Positions 17,837-25,132 of a stretch of DNA of 64,000 nucleotides are shown here, piece by piece. Source of the stretch: Candidatus Dormiibacter sp. (GTDB lineage: Bacteria > Chloroflexota > Dormibacteria > UBA8260). The stretch is taken from the NCBI GenBank assembly GCA_025450495.1, contig JANWHI010000070.1, forward strand, positions 21,214 through 85,213, in the 5' to 3' direction. How positions within the stretch are numbered: position 1 is the first letter of the stretch; the number at the start of each line of letters is the position of its first letter. The notes under the pieces were generated by a model. That model did no database searches and had not been told where the DNA came from. It saw only the letters and a list, made by a program, of their open reading frames with translations. A program made the position numbers and the translations under genes.

Positions 17837-19090
17837 TCAGCCTGAGGGCTCGATCTCAGCCTTGAGCAGCGCCCAGGCGCGCCGGAGCACCGCCTCTGCC
17901 GCCGCGGCGTCGCGCGTGTGGGCCACCACGAAGCCGAGGTAGCGGTCGCCCTCCGGGAGCGCTTCGACCTCCTGCCCCACCGGGATGGTCAGCTCCACGC
18001 TGGTCACCCCCGGCAGCGCGGCCGCCTCACCGGTGCCCGCCACGCTGCGCAGCACCCCCGACGCCGGCACCGGCAGCATCAGCACCCCGGCGCCTCCGGG
18101 AACCAGTTGTGGTCGGACCAGAGGCATCGCGCAGGCGTGGCGCAGGATCAGCTCTTCGAGGGACAATTCGCTGTCGCCGTCGCGGAGCCGCAACGCCGAC
18201 GAGCAGCGGCCGCCGATCGATCGCGCCGCCACCTCGATGAGGACGGGACCCCCGGCGGCGAGGCGCAGCTCGGCGTGGATCGGGCCCTCGGTCAGACCGA
18301 TCGCATCGATGGCGCGGGCGGTGACCGCGACGGCCTGCGCGACCTCCTGGGGGTCGTGGCGCGACGGCGTGACGTAGAGCGTCTCGGTGAAGAATGGCCC
18401 GTCCAGCGGATCCGGCTTGTCGAGCACGGCGATCACCGTCAGAGCACCGCGGTCGAGCAGGCCTTCGATGACGATCTCGGCGCCTGCCGCGAAGCCCTCG
18501 ACGAGCAGCGGCGGATCGCCGCGCGGGCCGCACAGCTGGGGGCGGCGGAGCAGCGCATCGACACGGCCGATTGCCGCAGCCAGCTCGGCGACGCTGTCAG
18601 CCCGGATCACCCCGCGGCTGGCCGCGAGGTCGACTGGTTTGACCACCGCGGGCAGGCCGACCACGCGCGCGGCGGTGGCCGCCGCCGACCCCGCCGCGTC
18701 ACCGCGCACCTCCAGCCACGGTGGCTGGGGCACCCCAGCTGCCGCGAGGAGGGCTCGCAGGCGGCGCTTGTCGCGGGTCGCGGCCACCGCCGCCACGTGG
18801 TTGTGGACAAGGCCGAGCGCCGCGGCGATGTGCGCCGCGCTGACCACGGCGGTCTCGTCGACACCCACCACGGCGTCGATCGGCCATCGCTGAGCAAACG
18901 CCAGCGCCTTGGCGGCCGCCTCGTCCGGCAGGCCGAGGTCGAGGGCAAGCACTCGCCCCGTCATCAGCGGGGCGAGCGTCGGCACCTCGTCAGACGCGAT
19001 CACGCAATCGACCCCGAGGGCATCCACGGCGCGCAGGAAGGCGCTCGCTCGGTAGGTTGCGGTGGGCAGCACGAGCATGACCCGGGGCAT
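17837..19090 (-). CDS. ATP-grasp superfamily enzyme of unknown substrate
   Basis: 417 residues with the order of an ATP-grasp ligase. There is an N-terminal Rossmann-like part (MPRVMLVLPTATYRASAF), RDKRRLRALLAAAGVPQP, the ATP-binding VVKPVDLAASRGVIRAD, LLVEGFAAGAEIVIEGLL and the metal-binding HAELRLAAGGPVLIEVAARS. The C-terminal quarter resembles the biotin-carboxylase/PurK closing domain. Similar proteins ligate amino or carboxyl groups, and many remain annotated only as ATP-grasp domain proteins. It is divergent from the nfuA-like gene with an 18-bp gap. I cannot name the substrate. Confidence 0.8.
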   Translation of the reverse strand: MPRVMLVLPTATYRASAFLRAVDALGVDCVIASDEVPTLAPLMTGRVLALDLGLPDEAAAKALAFAQRWPIDAVVGVDETAVVSAAHIAAALGLVHNHVAAVAATRDKRRLRALLAAAGVPQPPWLEVRGDAAGSAAATAARVVGLPAVVKPVDLAASRGVIRADSVAELAAAIGRVDALLRRPQLCGPRGDPPLLVEGFAAGAEIVIEGLLDRGALTVIAVLDKPDPLDGPFFTETLYVTPSRHDPQEVAQAVAVTARAIDAIGLTEGPIHAELRLAAGGPVLIEVAARSIGGRCSSALRLRDGDSELSLEELILRHACAMPLVRPQLVPGGAGVLMLPVPASGVLRSVAGTGEAAALPGVTSVELTIPVGQEVEALPEGDRYLGFVVAHTRDAAAAEAVLRRAWALLKAEIEPSG

Positions 19091-19108
19091 TTGGCCACAC
19101 TACTGGTA

Positions 19109-19693
19109 ATGAAGGAACCTCGGATCGAGGCCACGCCGGCGGCGGTCATCCGCATCGGCGAGGTGCGCGCCAGTCGCAAGCAGCCAGATGCAGGTCTGCG
19201 CATTGCCATCACCGGCCGCGAGAACGGTGCGTTCGTGTACGACATGCAACTGGTGACCCCGGGCGAGGAGCGACAGGGCGACCTGGTCATCTCCGGCCCG
19301 TCAGGCATCCAGGTTCACATCCCGCTGGCGTCGGCGCCGTACCTCGACGGGATCACCCTCGACGCCCAGCTTCCTGGCGGCGCGGTGCGGGTGGAGAACC
19401 CCAACCCACTGTGGCTCGATCCGCTCGCCGAGGCTGTCCAGCGCCTCCTCGACGACGAGATCAATCCCTCGGTGGCGGGGCACGGTGGCCACATCGATCT
19501 CCTCGACGTGGCCGACGGGGTTGCGTACATCCACATGGGCGGAGGCTGCCAGGGCTGCGGCATGGCGGCGGTCACCCTGGGGCAGGGCGTGCGCGTCGCC
19601 ATCCTGGACAGCTTTCCCGACATCCGCGAAGTTCGCGACACCACTGACCATGCCCAGGGAGCGAACCCCTACTACCAGGCCGCGAAGAAGTAG
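19109..19693 (+). CDS. NfuA/NifU-like Fe-S cluster carrier protein
   Basis: 194 residues. The N-terminal half (about 1-100) looks like a degenerate A-type/HesB domain that lacks the usual cysteines. The C-terminal half is a NifU-C domain (INPSVAGHGGHIDLLDV) with the cluster-binding CxxC in GGGCQGCGMA. That is the layout of NfuA, which carries 4Fe-4S clusters to target proteins. The start ATG sits in the short gap to the divergent ATP-grasp gene. Several Fe-S proteins in this window, such as the KorAB partner, are potential clients. Confidence 0.85.
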   Translation: MKEPRIEATPAAVIRIGEVRASRKQPDAGLRIAITGRENGAFVYDMQLVTPGEERQGDLVISGPSGIQVHIPLASAPYLDGITLDAQLPGGAVRVENPNPLWLDPLAEAVQRLLDDEINPSVAGHGGHIDLLDVADGVAYIHMGGGCQGCGMAAVTLGQGVRVAILDSFPDIREVRDTTDHAQGANPYYQAAKK

Positions 19694-19753
19694 GCGCCGG
19701 GACGGGGGCCTCGCTCCCTTTCCGTAGCTGAGGTCGGCCAGTCGTTACGGTTT

Positions 19754-19779
19754 CTTTGCCAGGAAGTCGCCTGCCAAAG
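19754..19779. repeat. Inverted repeat upstream of the CHAP protein gene
   Basis: CTTTGCCAGG and CCTGCCAAAG, 10-bp arms with one mismatch and a 6-nt spacer, lie 75 nt before the start of the large secreted CHAP protein. It could be an operator or an RNA hairpin in the leader; no U-tract follows, so a terminator for the nfuA-like gene is less likely. No known riboswitch consensus was recognised in the 160 bp around it. Confidence 0.5.
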
Positions 19780-19854
19780 CCCCTGAGGCTCCCCAATTGA
19801 CGCGTTCCCTCGTCAGCTGCCCTCACGGTGGTCGTCCCTGTGCTTCCTACCCCG

Positions 19855-22800
19855 ATGCCGTTTGTGCGCCGTTCGCTGCGTGTGCTCGCCGTGGCCGCGT
19901 CCCTAGCGTCGCTGGTCGGGGTCGTGGCGCCGCTGGGTGGTTCGGCCGCCGGCGCGCCGGCCAGCGCTGCAGGCATGCGGGACTTCCGGATCGCCGGCGT
20001 TCCCGCCAACCTGCCGGCCGACGTGGGCAGCGGCAGCGGTTTCTGTGGATCGGTGTCAGGCACCTACAGCGGGAGAACGGTGTACGGCTACAACCTCGGG
20101 CCGTCATACCTCAACGTGTTCGCCTGCGGTCCCACTCTGAACCAAGGGTGGAACAACGACCCCTTTGAGTCGGACTTCCAGTGCGTCGAGTACAGCACCC
20201 GCTTCATGTGGGAGGCGTACGGTCTTCGCGCCGCGCCAGGCAATGGGGGCGTGTTCGTGGCCAACAACCACACCCGCTTCCCCTCGATCGTGGTGGGCAC
20301 TCCGTCGCCCGGGAACATCCCGGCCCCCGGTGACGTGGTCAGCCTGTCGGGTGGCGCAGCCAACCCCAACGCGGCTTCGGCGGGGCATACCGCGGTGGTC
20401 AGCGACGTCTCGCACGTGAACATGGCCACCGGGAACGGCTACATCACCATCGTCGAGGAGAACGACGGCGGTGCTGGAACCGGCCGCATCAACGTCTCCA
20501 ACTGGAGCGAGTCGATGGGCAACCCGCAGTACGCCAACGGGCTGTACTGGTACCCCACGGTCTCCTGGCTAGAGCTTGCGGGAAGCGCCTCGACGGCCCC
20601 CGGCGCGGCCAGCGAGACGAGGGTCTGCGCGACCTGCGCGCCACCTCTGCTGCACCACGGCGGCCCGGTGATGGGAACCGCGACCCTGGCCTCGATCTAC
20701 TGGTCGACAGGTCCGGCCGTCACCCCCGGATACCGGAGCATCATCGACGGCTACCTGACCAACGTGTCCTTGAGCGACCCCAACAGCAACGTGTTCGGCA
20801 GCAACCCACTCTACGGTGGCAGTCCGCCGACCACGCCTCCATTCACATTCGCCGGCGGGTTGTCCGACGCATCCCCGCTGCCAGCCGGTGGATGCGCTCC
20901 GGACCCGGGCTATACGACGTGCCTGAGCCGCCCGCAGGTCGAGAATGAGGTCAACCACGTCATCTACTCGCAGGGGTCGGCGCCTGCGCTGGATCTCGCC
21001 CACGTCTATGTTCTGTTCCTGCCCCCGGGCGTCGAGAGCTGCGCGGGCCCGGGCTCGTGCTCGGCGTCCTCGTTCTGCGGTTACCACAGCAGCTACACGT
21101 ACGCGGGGGGCACGGTCCTGTACGCCGTGGTGGCTTATCCGACCGCGAGCACGTGCACCACGGGCCAGTCTCCCAACGGCGACCCGATCGCCGACGGTGC
21201 CGTCGACACGGTCAGCCACCAGATCAGCGAGACCATCACCGATCCGCTCGGCACTGCCTGGACCGACACCGCCGGCAACGAGATCGGCGACGAGTGCGCC
21301 AATGTGTACGGCGCACCAGTGGGGTCCACCGACGCCACCAAGCCGAAGACCAGCGAGTTCAACCAGCTGATCGGCTCGGGGGCGTACTACACGCAGGAGG
21401 AGTTCAGCAACTCGGCGTACTTCGCCACCGGCAACGGTTGCATCCAGAGCCCCAGCCAACAGGTACCAGGCGCAGGCAACGGTGTCAGCGCGACGGGAAG
21501 TCCGGCGCAGGTCCCCAACGACGGCTTAAGCACGTCGACCGTCACCGCCACAGTGCGGTCTGTCCAGCAGCAGCCGGTCAGCGGCGACCGGGTTCATTTC
21601 ACAACCTTCACCCGGTCGGGCACCTGCGGCACGGTGAACCCGACCGACGTCACCACCGACGCCTCCGGCCATGCGGCCACGACGTACACGGCGTCGACCG
21701 CGGACGCGACCTGCAGCGTCGTCGCCACCGAGGCGACGACGGGTAGCAACGGTCGGGCTGTGATCACCCAGGGCGTCGCCGGCGTGTACCACGCGCTGAC
21801 ACCCGTCCGCGTCGCTGATACCCGTTCTGGGTCGGGGCTGCCCCTGGCCGGTCAGTCTCTCAGCAGCGGCCAGAGCGACAAGCTGCCGGTCGCCGGAAGC
21901 AACGGCGTTCCTGCCGACGCGACCACGGCGGTGCTCAATGTCACCGTCACCAACCCGACATCGCCCTCCTATCTCACCGTCTATCCCGGTGGCACGGCCG
22001 CCCCCCTGGCCTCCAACCTCAACTTCGCCGCCGGCCAGACCGTGGCCAACCTGGTCACCGTTCCCATCGGTGGCGACGGCACCGTCAGGTTCTTCAACCA
22101 TGCCGGCACCACCGACGTCGTGGTTGACCTCGAGGGATACATGCAGCGCGGAGCCGGACCGGCTGGGCTCTACCACCCGGCGGTGCCCAGCCGCATCACC
22201 GACACGAGGCCCGGCTCCGGTCAGGCCAACGCCGGCGCCTCGCTCGGCAAAAGCGCCACGCTGATGGTCCAGGTCGCCGGTGCCGGCGGCGTACCCGCCA
22301 GCGGTGTGTCGGCCGTGGTCCTCAACCTGACCGCCGTCGGCGCCAGCGCCCCCAGCTTCCTGACCGCCTTCCCGTCGGACGCGGTCATGCCGCTGGCGTC
22401 GAACCTGAACTTTCTGCCCGGCCAGGTCGTGCCCAACCGGGTCATCGTCCCGCTCGGGGCGGACGGCCGGGTGGCCGTCTACAACCATCTCGGTGGCGTC
22501 GACGTGGTGGTCGACGTCGCCGGCTGGTTCACCAGCGGCAGCGACCCGCAGGCCACCGGGTTCCGCTTCACGCCGATCGCCCCCACCCGCGTCGTCGACA
22601 CCCGCGCGCTGTCCGGTCAGCCGCTGGCCGGCGCGACCCTCAGCACCGGTGGGTTCGACTCCACGTCCGTCGCTTCGACGGCGAGCCTTCCCGCCAACGC
22701 CGCCGGTTTCGCCGCCAACGTCACCGTTGCCGGCACCACCGGGGCAAGCTACCTCACGGTCTACCCGGCCGGCGCCGCGATGCCCACGAGCTCGGACCTC

Positions 22801-22929
22801 AACTGGGTCGCGGGCCAGATCGCGTCAAACATGCTAGTCAGCGGTCTCGGCACGGGCGGGTCGATCACCCTGTACAACCACTGGGGACAGAGCGACGTGA
22901 TCGTCGACCTCTGCGGCTTCTGGTCCTGA
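19855..22929 (+). CDS. Large secreted CHAP-domain protein with exordium-like, Ig-like and three C-terminal beta repeats
   Basis: 1024 residues. A signal peptide (about 1-39: basic MPFVRRSLR, a hydrophobic core, then AxA sites) is followed by a CHAP domain with Cys110 in FQCVEYSTRF, His178 in AGHTAVV and acidic residues near 201. Such domains cut peptidoglycan peptides or amide links. From about 265 to 535 comes a part resembling the phosphate-induced/exordium family, with SHQISETITDP (H455, E459) that looks metalloprotease-like. An invasin-type Ig domain (about 540-640) and three repeats of about 125 residues follow (from 643, 775 and 905), each holding VADTR/ITDTR/VVDTR, ASNLNF or SDLNW, and a closing VVVDL-like strand. 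The protein ends at the surface without a sorting signal. I start at ATG 19855; a GTG at 19828 is possible. Confidence 0.75.
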   Translation: MPFVRRSLRVLAVAASLASLVGVVAPLGGSAAGAPASAAGMRDFRIAGVPANLPADVGSGSGFCGSVSGTYSGRTVYGYNLGPSYLNVFACGPTLNQGWNNDPFESDFQCVEYSTRFMWEAYGLRAAPGNGGVFVANNHTRFPSIVVGTPSPGNIPAPGDVVSLSGGAANPNAASAGHTAVVSDVSHVNMATGNGYITIVEENDGGAGTGRINVSNWSESMGNPQYANGLYWYPTVSWLELAGSASTAPGAASETRVCATCAPPLLHHGGPVMGTATLASIYWSTGPAVTPGYRSIIDGYLTNVSLSDPNSNVFGSNPLYGGSPPTTPPFTFAGGLSDASPLPAGGCAPDPGYTTCLSRPQVENEVNHVIYSQGSAPALDLAHVYVLFLPPGVESCAGPGSCSASSFCGYHSSYTYAGGTVLYAVVAYPTASTCTTGQSPNGDPIADGAVDTVSHQISETITDPLGTAWTDTAGNEIGDECANVYGAPVGSTDATKPKTSEFNQLIGSGAYYTQEEFSNSAYFATGNGCIQSPSQQVPGAGNGVSATGSPAQVPNDGLSTSTVTATVRSVQQQPVSGDRVHFTTFTRSGTCGTVNPTDVTTDASGHAATTYTASTADATCSVVATEATTGSNGRAVITQGVAGVYHALTPVRVADTRSGSGLPLAGQSLSSGQSDKLPVAGSNGVPADATTAVLNVTVTNPTSPSYLTVYPGGTAAPLASNLNFAAGQTVANLVTVPIGGDGTVRFFNHAGTTDVVVDLEGYMQRGAGPAGLYHPAVPSRITDTRPGSGQANAGASLGKSATLMVQVAGAGGVPASGVSAVVLNLTAVGASAPSFLTAFPSDAVMPLASNLNFLPGQVVPNRVIVPLGADGRVAVYNHLGGVDVVVDVAGWFTSGSDPQATGFRFTPIAPTRVVDTRALSGQPLAGATLSTGGFDSTSVASTASLPANAAGFAANVTVAGTTGASYLTVYPAGAAMPTSSDLNWVAGQIASNMLVSGLGTGGSITLYNHWGQSDVIVDLCGFWS

Positions 22930-22933
22930 TCGC

Positions 22934-23359
22934 CTAGACGCGACCGGCGGCGCTGCCCTTCAAGTCCTCGAGCAGTTCCCTGACTCGAGCGTGGATGTCA
23001 TCGCGGATGCGCCGCACCGCAGCCAGCGAGTGCCCCGCGGGATCGTCGACCTCCCAGTCAAGGTAGCGCTTGCCCCGGTGGATGGGACACGCATCACCGC
23101 AGCCCATGGTGATGACCACGTCTGCCGAATCGACGGCTTCGCCGGTGAGCGGTTTGGGCAACTCTTTGGAGATGTCGATGCCCAACTCCGCCATCGCTGC
23201 AACCACTGCCGGGTTGAGGCGGTCGGCGGGTTCCGATCCGGCCGACCGAACGCTCACCGATCCGCCGGCGTGGCGCTCGAGCAGGGCGGCGGCCATCTGT
23301 GACCGCCCCGCGTTGTGCACGCAGACGAAGAGAACGGTCGGTGCGGATGTCGTGTTCAC
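22934..23359 (-). CDS. arsC: Arsenate reductase, low-molecular-weight phosphatase type
   Basis: 141 residues with the phosphatase-like loop FVCVHNAGRSQMA (CX5R, nucleophile C13), ITMGCGDACP supplying resolving cysteines, and RYLDWEVDDPAG. These mark the thioredoxin- or mycoredoxin-coupled ArsC class that reduces arsenate to arsenite in the cytoplasm. The GTG start at 23359 overlaps the aqpS stop as GTGA. It is the last gene of the ars operon; the arsenite it makes can leave through the adjacent channel, because no ArsB or Acr3 pump is present here. Confidence 0.9.
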   Translation of the reverse strand: MNTTSAPTVLFVCVHNAGRSQMAAALLERHAGGSVSVRSAGSEPADRLNPAVVAAMAELGIDISKELPKPLTGEAVDSADVVITMGCGDACPIHRGKRYLDWEVDDPAGHSLAAVRRIRDDIHARVRELLEDLKGSAAGRV

Positions 23360-24090
23360 TTCGACGGGCCGCCGGATGCCTGGTGTGGGACGAGCACCTC
23401 GCCCGCGCGAGAGCGCGCATCCACAAAAAGTGTGCGGATCAGCAGCCACGCCAGCGCGCCGCCAGCAAGCTGTGCGCCGATGAACGGCGCGACCGACCCG
23501 GGGGCGATGCCGGCGAACGTGTCGGACAGCATGCGACCGACCGTCACTGCGGGGTTGGCGAAACTCGTCGACGACGTGAAGAAGTAGGCCGCGCTGATGT
23601 ACGCACCAACAGCCAGCGGCGCGGTGGCGGCCGACCCCCGGCGGCTGATGCCGAAGATGACCATCAGCAATCCGAGGGTGGCCACCACCTCGCCGAGCCC
23701 GATGCCACCGTTCCACCGATCATGGGTTGAGATGGTGACCGCGGTCAGCGAGAACATCAGGTTGGCAACGATGACTCCGCAGATGGCGCCCAGCACCTGG
23801 GCCACCACATAGGCAGGCACGTCCCGCCAGCGCAGTCCGCCGAACGCAGCGTCGACCACTGACACAACAGGGTTGAGGTGGGCACCGGACACGGACCCGA
23901 CGGCGAGGATGATCGCCGTCAGCGCCGCGCCTGTCGCCACCGCATTTTCGAGCAGCGCCAGGCCCCGATCGCCGGGGCTGAGTCGTTGTGCTGCGATCCC
24001 CGACCCGACCACCGCGATGAGCAGGAACGCTGTGCCGATCAGCTCAGCCGCGGCCCGCCGAAGCACATGCGCAGCGGTCAGCTCGCGCAA
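23356..24090 (-). CDS. aqpS: MIP-family channel, AqpS-like arsenite channel
   Basis: 244 residues, six membrane segments and two pore loops. The first box reads HLNPVVSV, so NPA has become NPV; the second is the regular FANPAVTVGR. In Sinorhizobium meliloti a channel gene in an arsR-aqpS-arsC operon lets internally formed arsenite flow out, and the position between arsI and arsC here suggests the same role. A TTG at 24090 overlaps arsI by 13 nt; a GTG at 24066 is an alternative start. Confidence 0.87.
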   Translation of the reverse strand: MRELTAAHVLRRAAAELIGTAFLLIAVVGSGIAAQRLSPGDRGLALLENAVATGAALTAIILAVGSVSGAHLNPVVSVVDAAFGGLRWRDVPAYVVAQVLGAICGVIVANLMFSLTAVTISTHDRWNGGIGLGEVVATLGLLMVIFGISRRGSAATAPLAVGAYISAAYFFTSSTSFANPAVTVGRMLSDTFAGIAPGSVAPFIGAQLAGGALAWLLIRTLFVDARSRAGEVLVPHQASGGPSK

Positions 24091-24515
24091 CAGGCTTGCT
24101 GCCGCGCCGCGGCTTCCCCGGCCGCATCGCCCGAGAAGTCACACGACGCGGTGGGCGCATCGGCCAGCACGGTGTACACCTCCCATCGCGTGTCCGCGCC
24201 GCTCACCCACACCTTGTCCTGCAAGGCGTGACAGCACGCGACGCCGTTCTCGACGTCAGCGTCGAGGCCCTGCGCGGCCAGCCGCCGGGTCGCCGCCACC
24301 ACATCCTCGGTCGAGTCGACCTCGACACCGAGATGGTTGAGGCTGCCGGCGTGAGCGGGGTTCTCGAACAGCACGAGCTTGAGCGGGGGCTCCGCGACGA
24401 TGAAATTGGCGTATCCGGGCCGCCGTTTCGCCGCCGCCACGGCGAACAGCTTCTCGTAGAAGAGCACGGCTTCGTCGATGTCGCTCACGTTCAGCGCCAG
24501 CTGGACTCGGGACAT
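24078..24515 (-). CDS. arsI: ArsI/CadI-family protein, probable C-As lyase (VOC fold)
   Basis: 145 residues of the vicinal-oxygen-chelate family. The vicinal cysteine pair C94-C95 in VACCHALQDKVWV is the arsenical-binding site of ArsI, and Q5, H61 and E112 (in RWEVYTV) sit at the iron-ligand positions. The C-terminal tail adds C125 and C142-C143. ArsI cleaves methyl or phenyl groups from trivalent organoarsenicals such as MAs(III). CadI-type cadmium-induced proteins look alike, but the ars neighbours favour ArsI. The ATG has no good Shine-Dalgarno of its own and begins one base after the stop of a tiny cysteine-rich frame, so its translation may depend on that frame. Confidence 0.88.
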   Translation of the reverse strand: MSRVQLALNVSDIDEAVLFYEKLFAVAAAKRRPGYANFIVAEPPLKLVLFENPAHAGSLNHLGVEVDSTEDVVAATRRLAAQGLDADVENGVACCHALQDKVWVSGADTRWEVYTVLADAPTASCDFSGDAAGEAAARQQACCAS

Positions 24516-24516
24516 C

Positions 24517-24567
24517 TCAACAGCCGCATCCGCAGGGGCACGTTCCACACGGGCAGTCACATGGCAT
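24517..24567 (-). CDS. 16-residue cysteine-rich mini-ORF leading the ars operon
   Basis: Directly downstream of the operator, an ideal AGGAGG (24579-24574) stands 6 nt before an ATG that opens MPCDCPCGTCPCGCGC, then TGA. Seven of sixteen residues are cysteine, in CxC and CxxC spacing. The stop is separated from the arsI ATG by a single G, so ribosomes could pass straight on. Two readings are open: a tiny metal(loid)-binding peptide, or a cysteine-dependent leader peptide that tunes translation of arsI, as cysteine-rich upstream frames do in mycobacteria. I know of no described member. That it is translated is inferred from the strong ribosome site and coupling. Confidence 0.65.
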   Translation of the reverse strand: MPCDCPCGTCPCGCGC

Positions 24568-24579
24568 GAGTCACCTCCT

Positions 24580-24595
24580 ATCGACGGACGTCGAT
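24580..24595. promoter_or_regulatory. ArsR operator candidate O1
   Basis: A perfect inverted repeat, ATCGAC and GTCGAT with a 4-nt spacer, lies in the leader of the ars operon just after the predicted transcription start and before the ribosome site of the mini-ORF. Position and symmetry fit a repressor site for the divergently encoded CXC-type ArsR. Confidence 0.55.
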
Positions 24596-24607
24596 CTATC
24601 GGGGGAG

Positions 24608-24639
24608 ATCCTAGCGCGGTCCATCGAAGTATGTCAATG
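24608..24639 (-). promoter_or_regulatory. ars operon promoter with operator candidate O2, beside the arsR -10 box
   Basis: Leftward promoter: TTGACA (24637-24632), 18-nt spacer, TAGGAT (24613-24608). An imperfect palindrome CATCGA-N6-TCAATG (24622-24639) covers the -35 box. Immediately to its right, TATACT (24642-24647) lies 7 nt before the arsR ATG, suggesting a leaderless arsR transcript. A repressor on this site would block both directions. Confidence 0.6.
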
Positions 24640-24654
24640 GGTATACTCACGTGC

Positions 24655-25071
24655 ATGGACCTGGCCCCCGGCCCGGCAACCGCGGTCGACATCGAGCCGA
24701 GCAAACATGACCCCACCGCAGTGCGTCTGACCACGCTGACCAGCGTCCCGGAGCGGGTCAAGGGCTGCTGCCAGGCCGTGGCGCCGCCGCTCCCCGACGG
24801 GCGCGCCATCGAGCTGGCCGGCGTGCACAGGGCGCTTGCCGACCCCACCCGCGTCCAGATGGTGCACATCCTGGCTGCCGCTCCCGAGCCCGTCTGTGTG
24901 TGCGACTTCACCGCCGCCTTCGACCTCGGCCAGCCGACCATCAGCCATCATCTCGCCAAGCTCAGAGATGCCGGATTGGTGATCAGCTTCAAACGCGGGA
25001 TCTGGGCTTTCTACCAGCTCAACCCGGAGATGTCCGAGCCGGCGCGGAGCGCCGTCTCGCTGATCCGATAG
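24655..25071 (+). CDS. arsR: ArsR-family arsenic-responsive repressor (CXC type)
   Basis: 138 residues. A winged-helix core (FDLGQPTISHHLAKLRDAGL as recognition region) is preceded by PVCVCDF, the CxC motif that binds As(III) at the start of the DNA-binding helix region in this class. A further CC pair lies near the N-terminus (VKGCCQAV). Arsenite binding releases the protein from DNA. It is divergent from the arsI-aqpS-arsC operon and shares its control region. The ATG at 24655 directly follows a TATACT box, so a leaderless start is likely. Confidence 0.92.
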   Translation: MDLAPGPATAVDIEPSKHDPTAVRLTTLTSVPERVKGCCQAVAPPLPDGRAIELAGVHRALADPTRVQMVHILAAAPEPVCVCDFTAAFDLGQPTISHHLAKLRDAGLVISFKRGIWAFYQLNPEMSEPARSAVSLIR

Positions 25072-25094
25072 GGATCCGGAACACCCGCCTTCGG

Positions 25095-25118
25095 TATTGT
25101 CTGAGCCCGACAGCTCAG
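25095..25118 (+). promoter_or_regulatory. Putative -10 box and inverted repeat before the aldehyde dehydrogenase remnant
   Basis: TATTGT (25095-25100) is followed directly by CTGAGC-N6-GCTCAG (25101-25118), a perfect 6-bp palindrome over the expected transcription start, and then by an AGGAGG-rich ribosome site (25117-25128). No clear -35 box was found. It would suit a repressor-controlled promoter for the following acyl-CoA gene set. Confidence 0.4.
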
Positions 25119-25132
25119 GAGGAGGAGAGCCC

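Noticed and set aside
19694..19854. c-di-AMP (ydaO-type) riboswitch before the CHAP protein
   Set aside because: Such switches often precede cell-wall hydrolases, but the conserved core strings were not found; only a simple palindrome is present.
21800..22925. Possible CRISPR or tandem DNA repeat array in the CHAP gene
   Set aside because: The repetition is at the protein level (three diverged repeats of about 125 residues) and is too diverged and too long for a CRISPR array.
22934..25071. arsenic locus as a recently acquired mobile island
   Set aside because: No integrase, transposase, tRNA junction or direct repeat borders it, and base composition looks like its surroundings.
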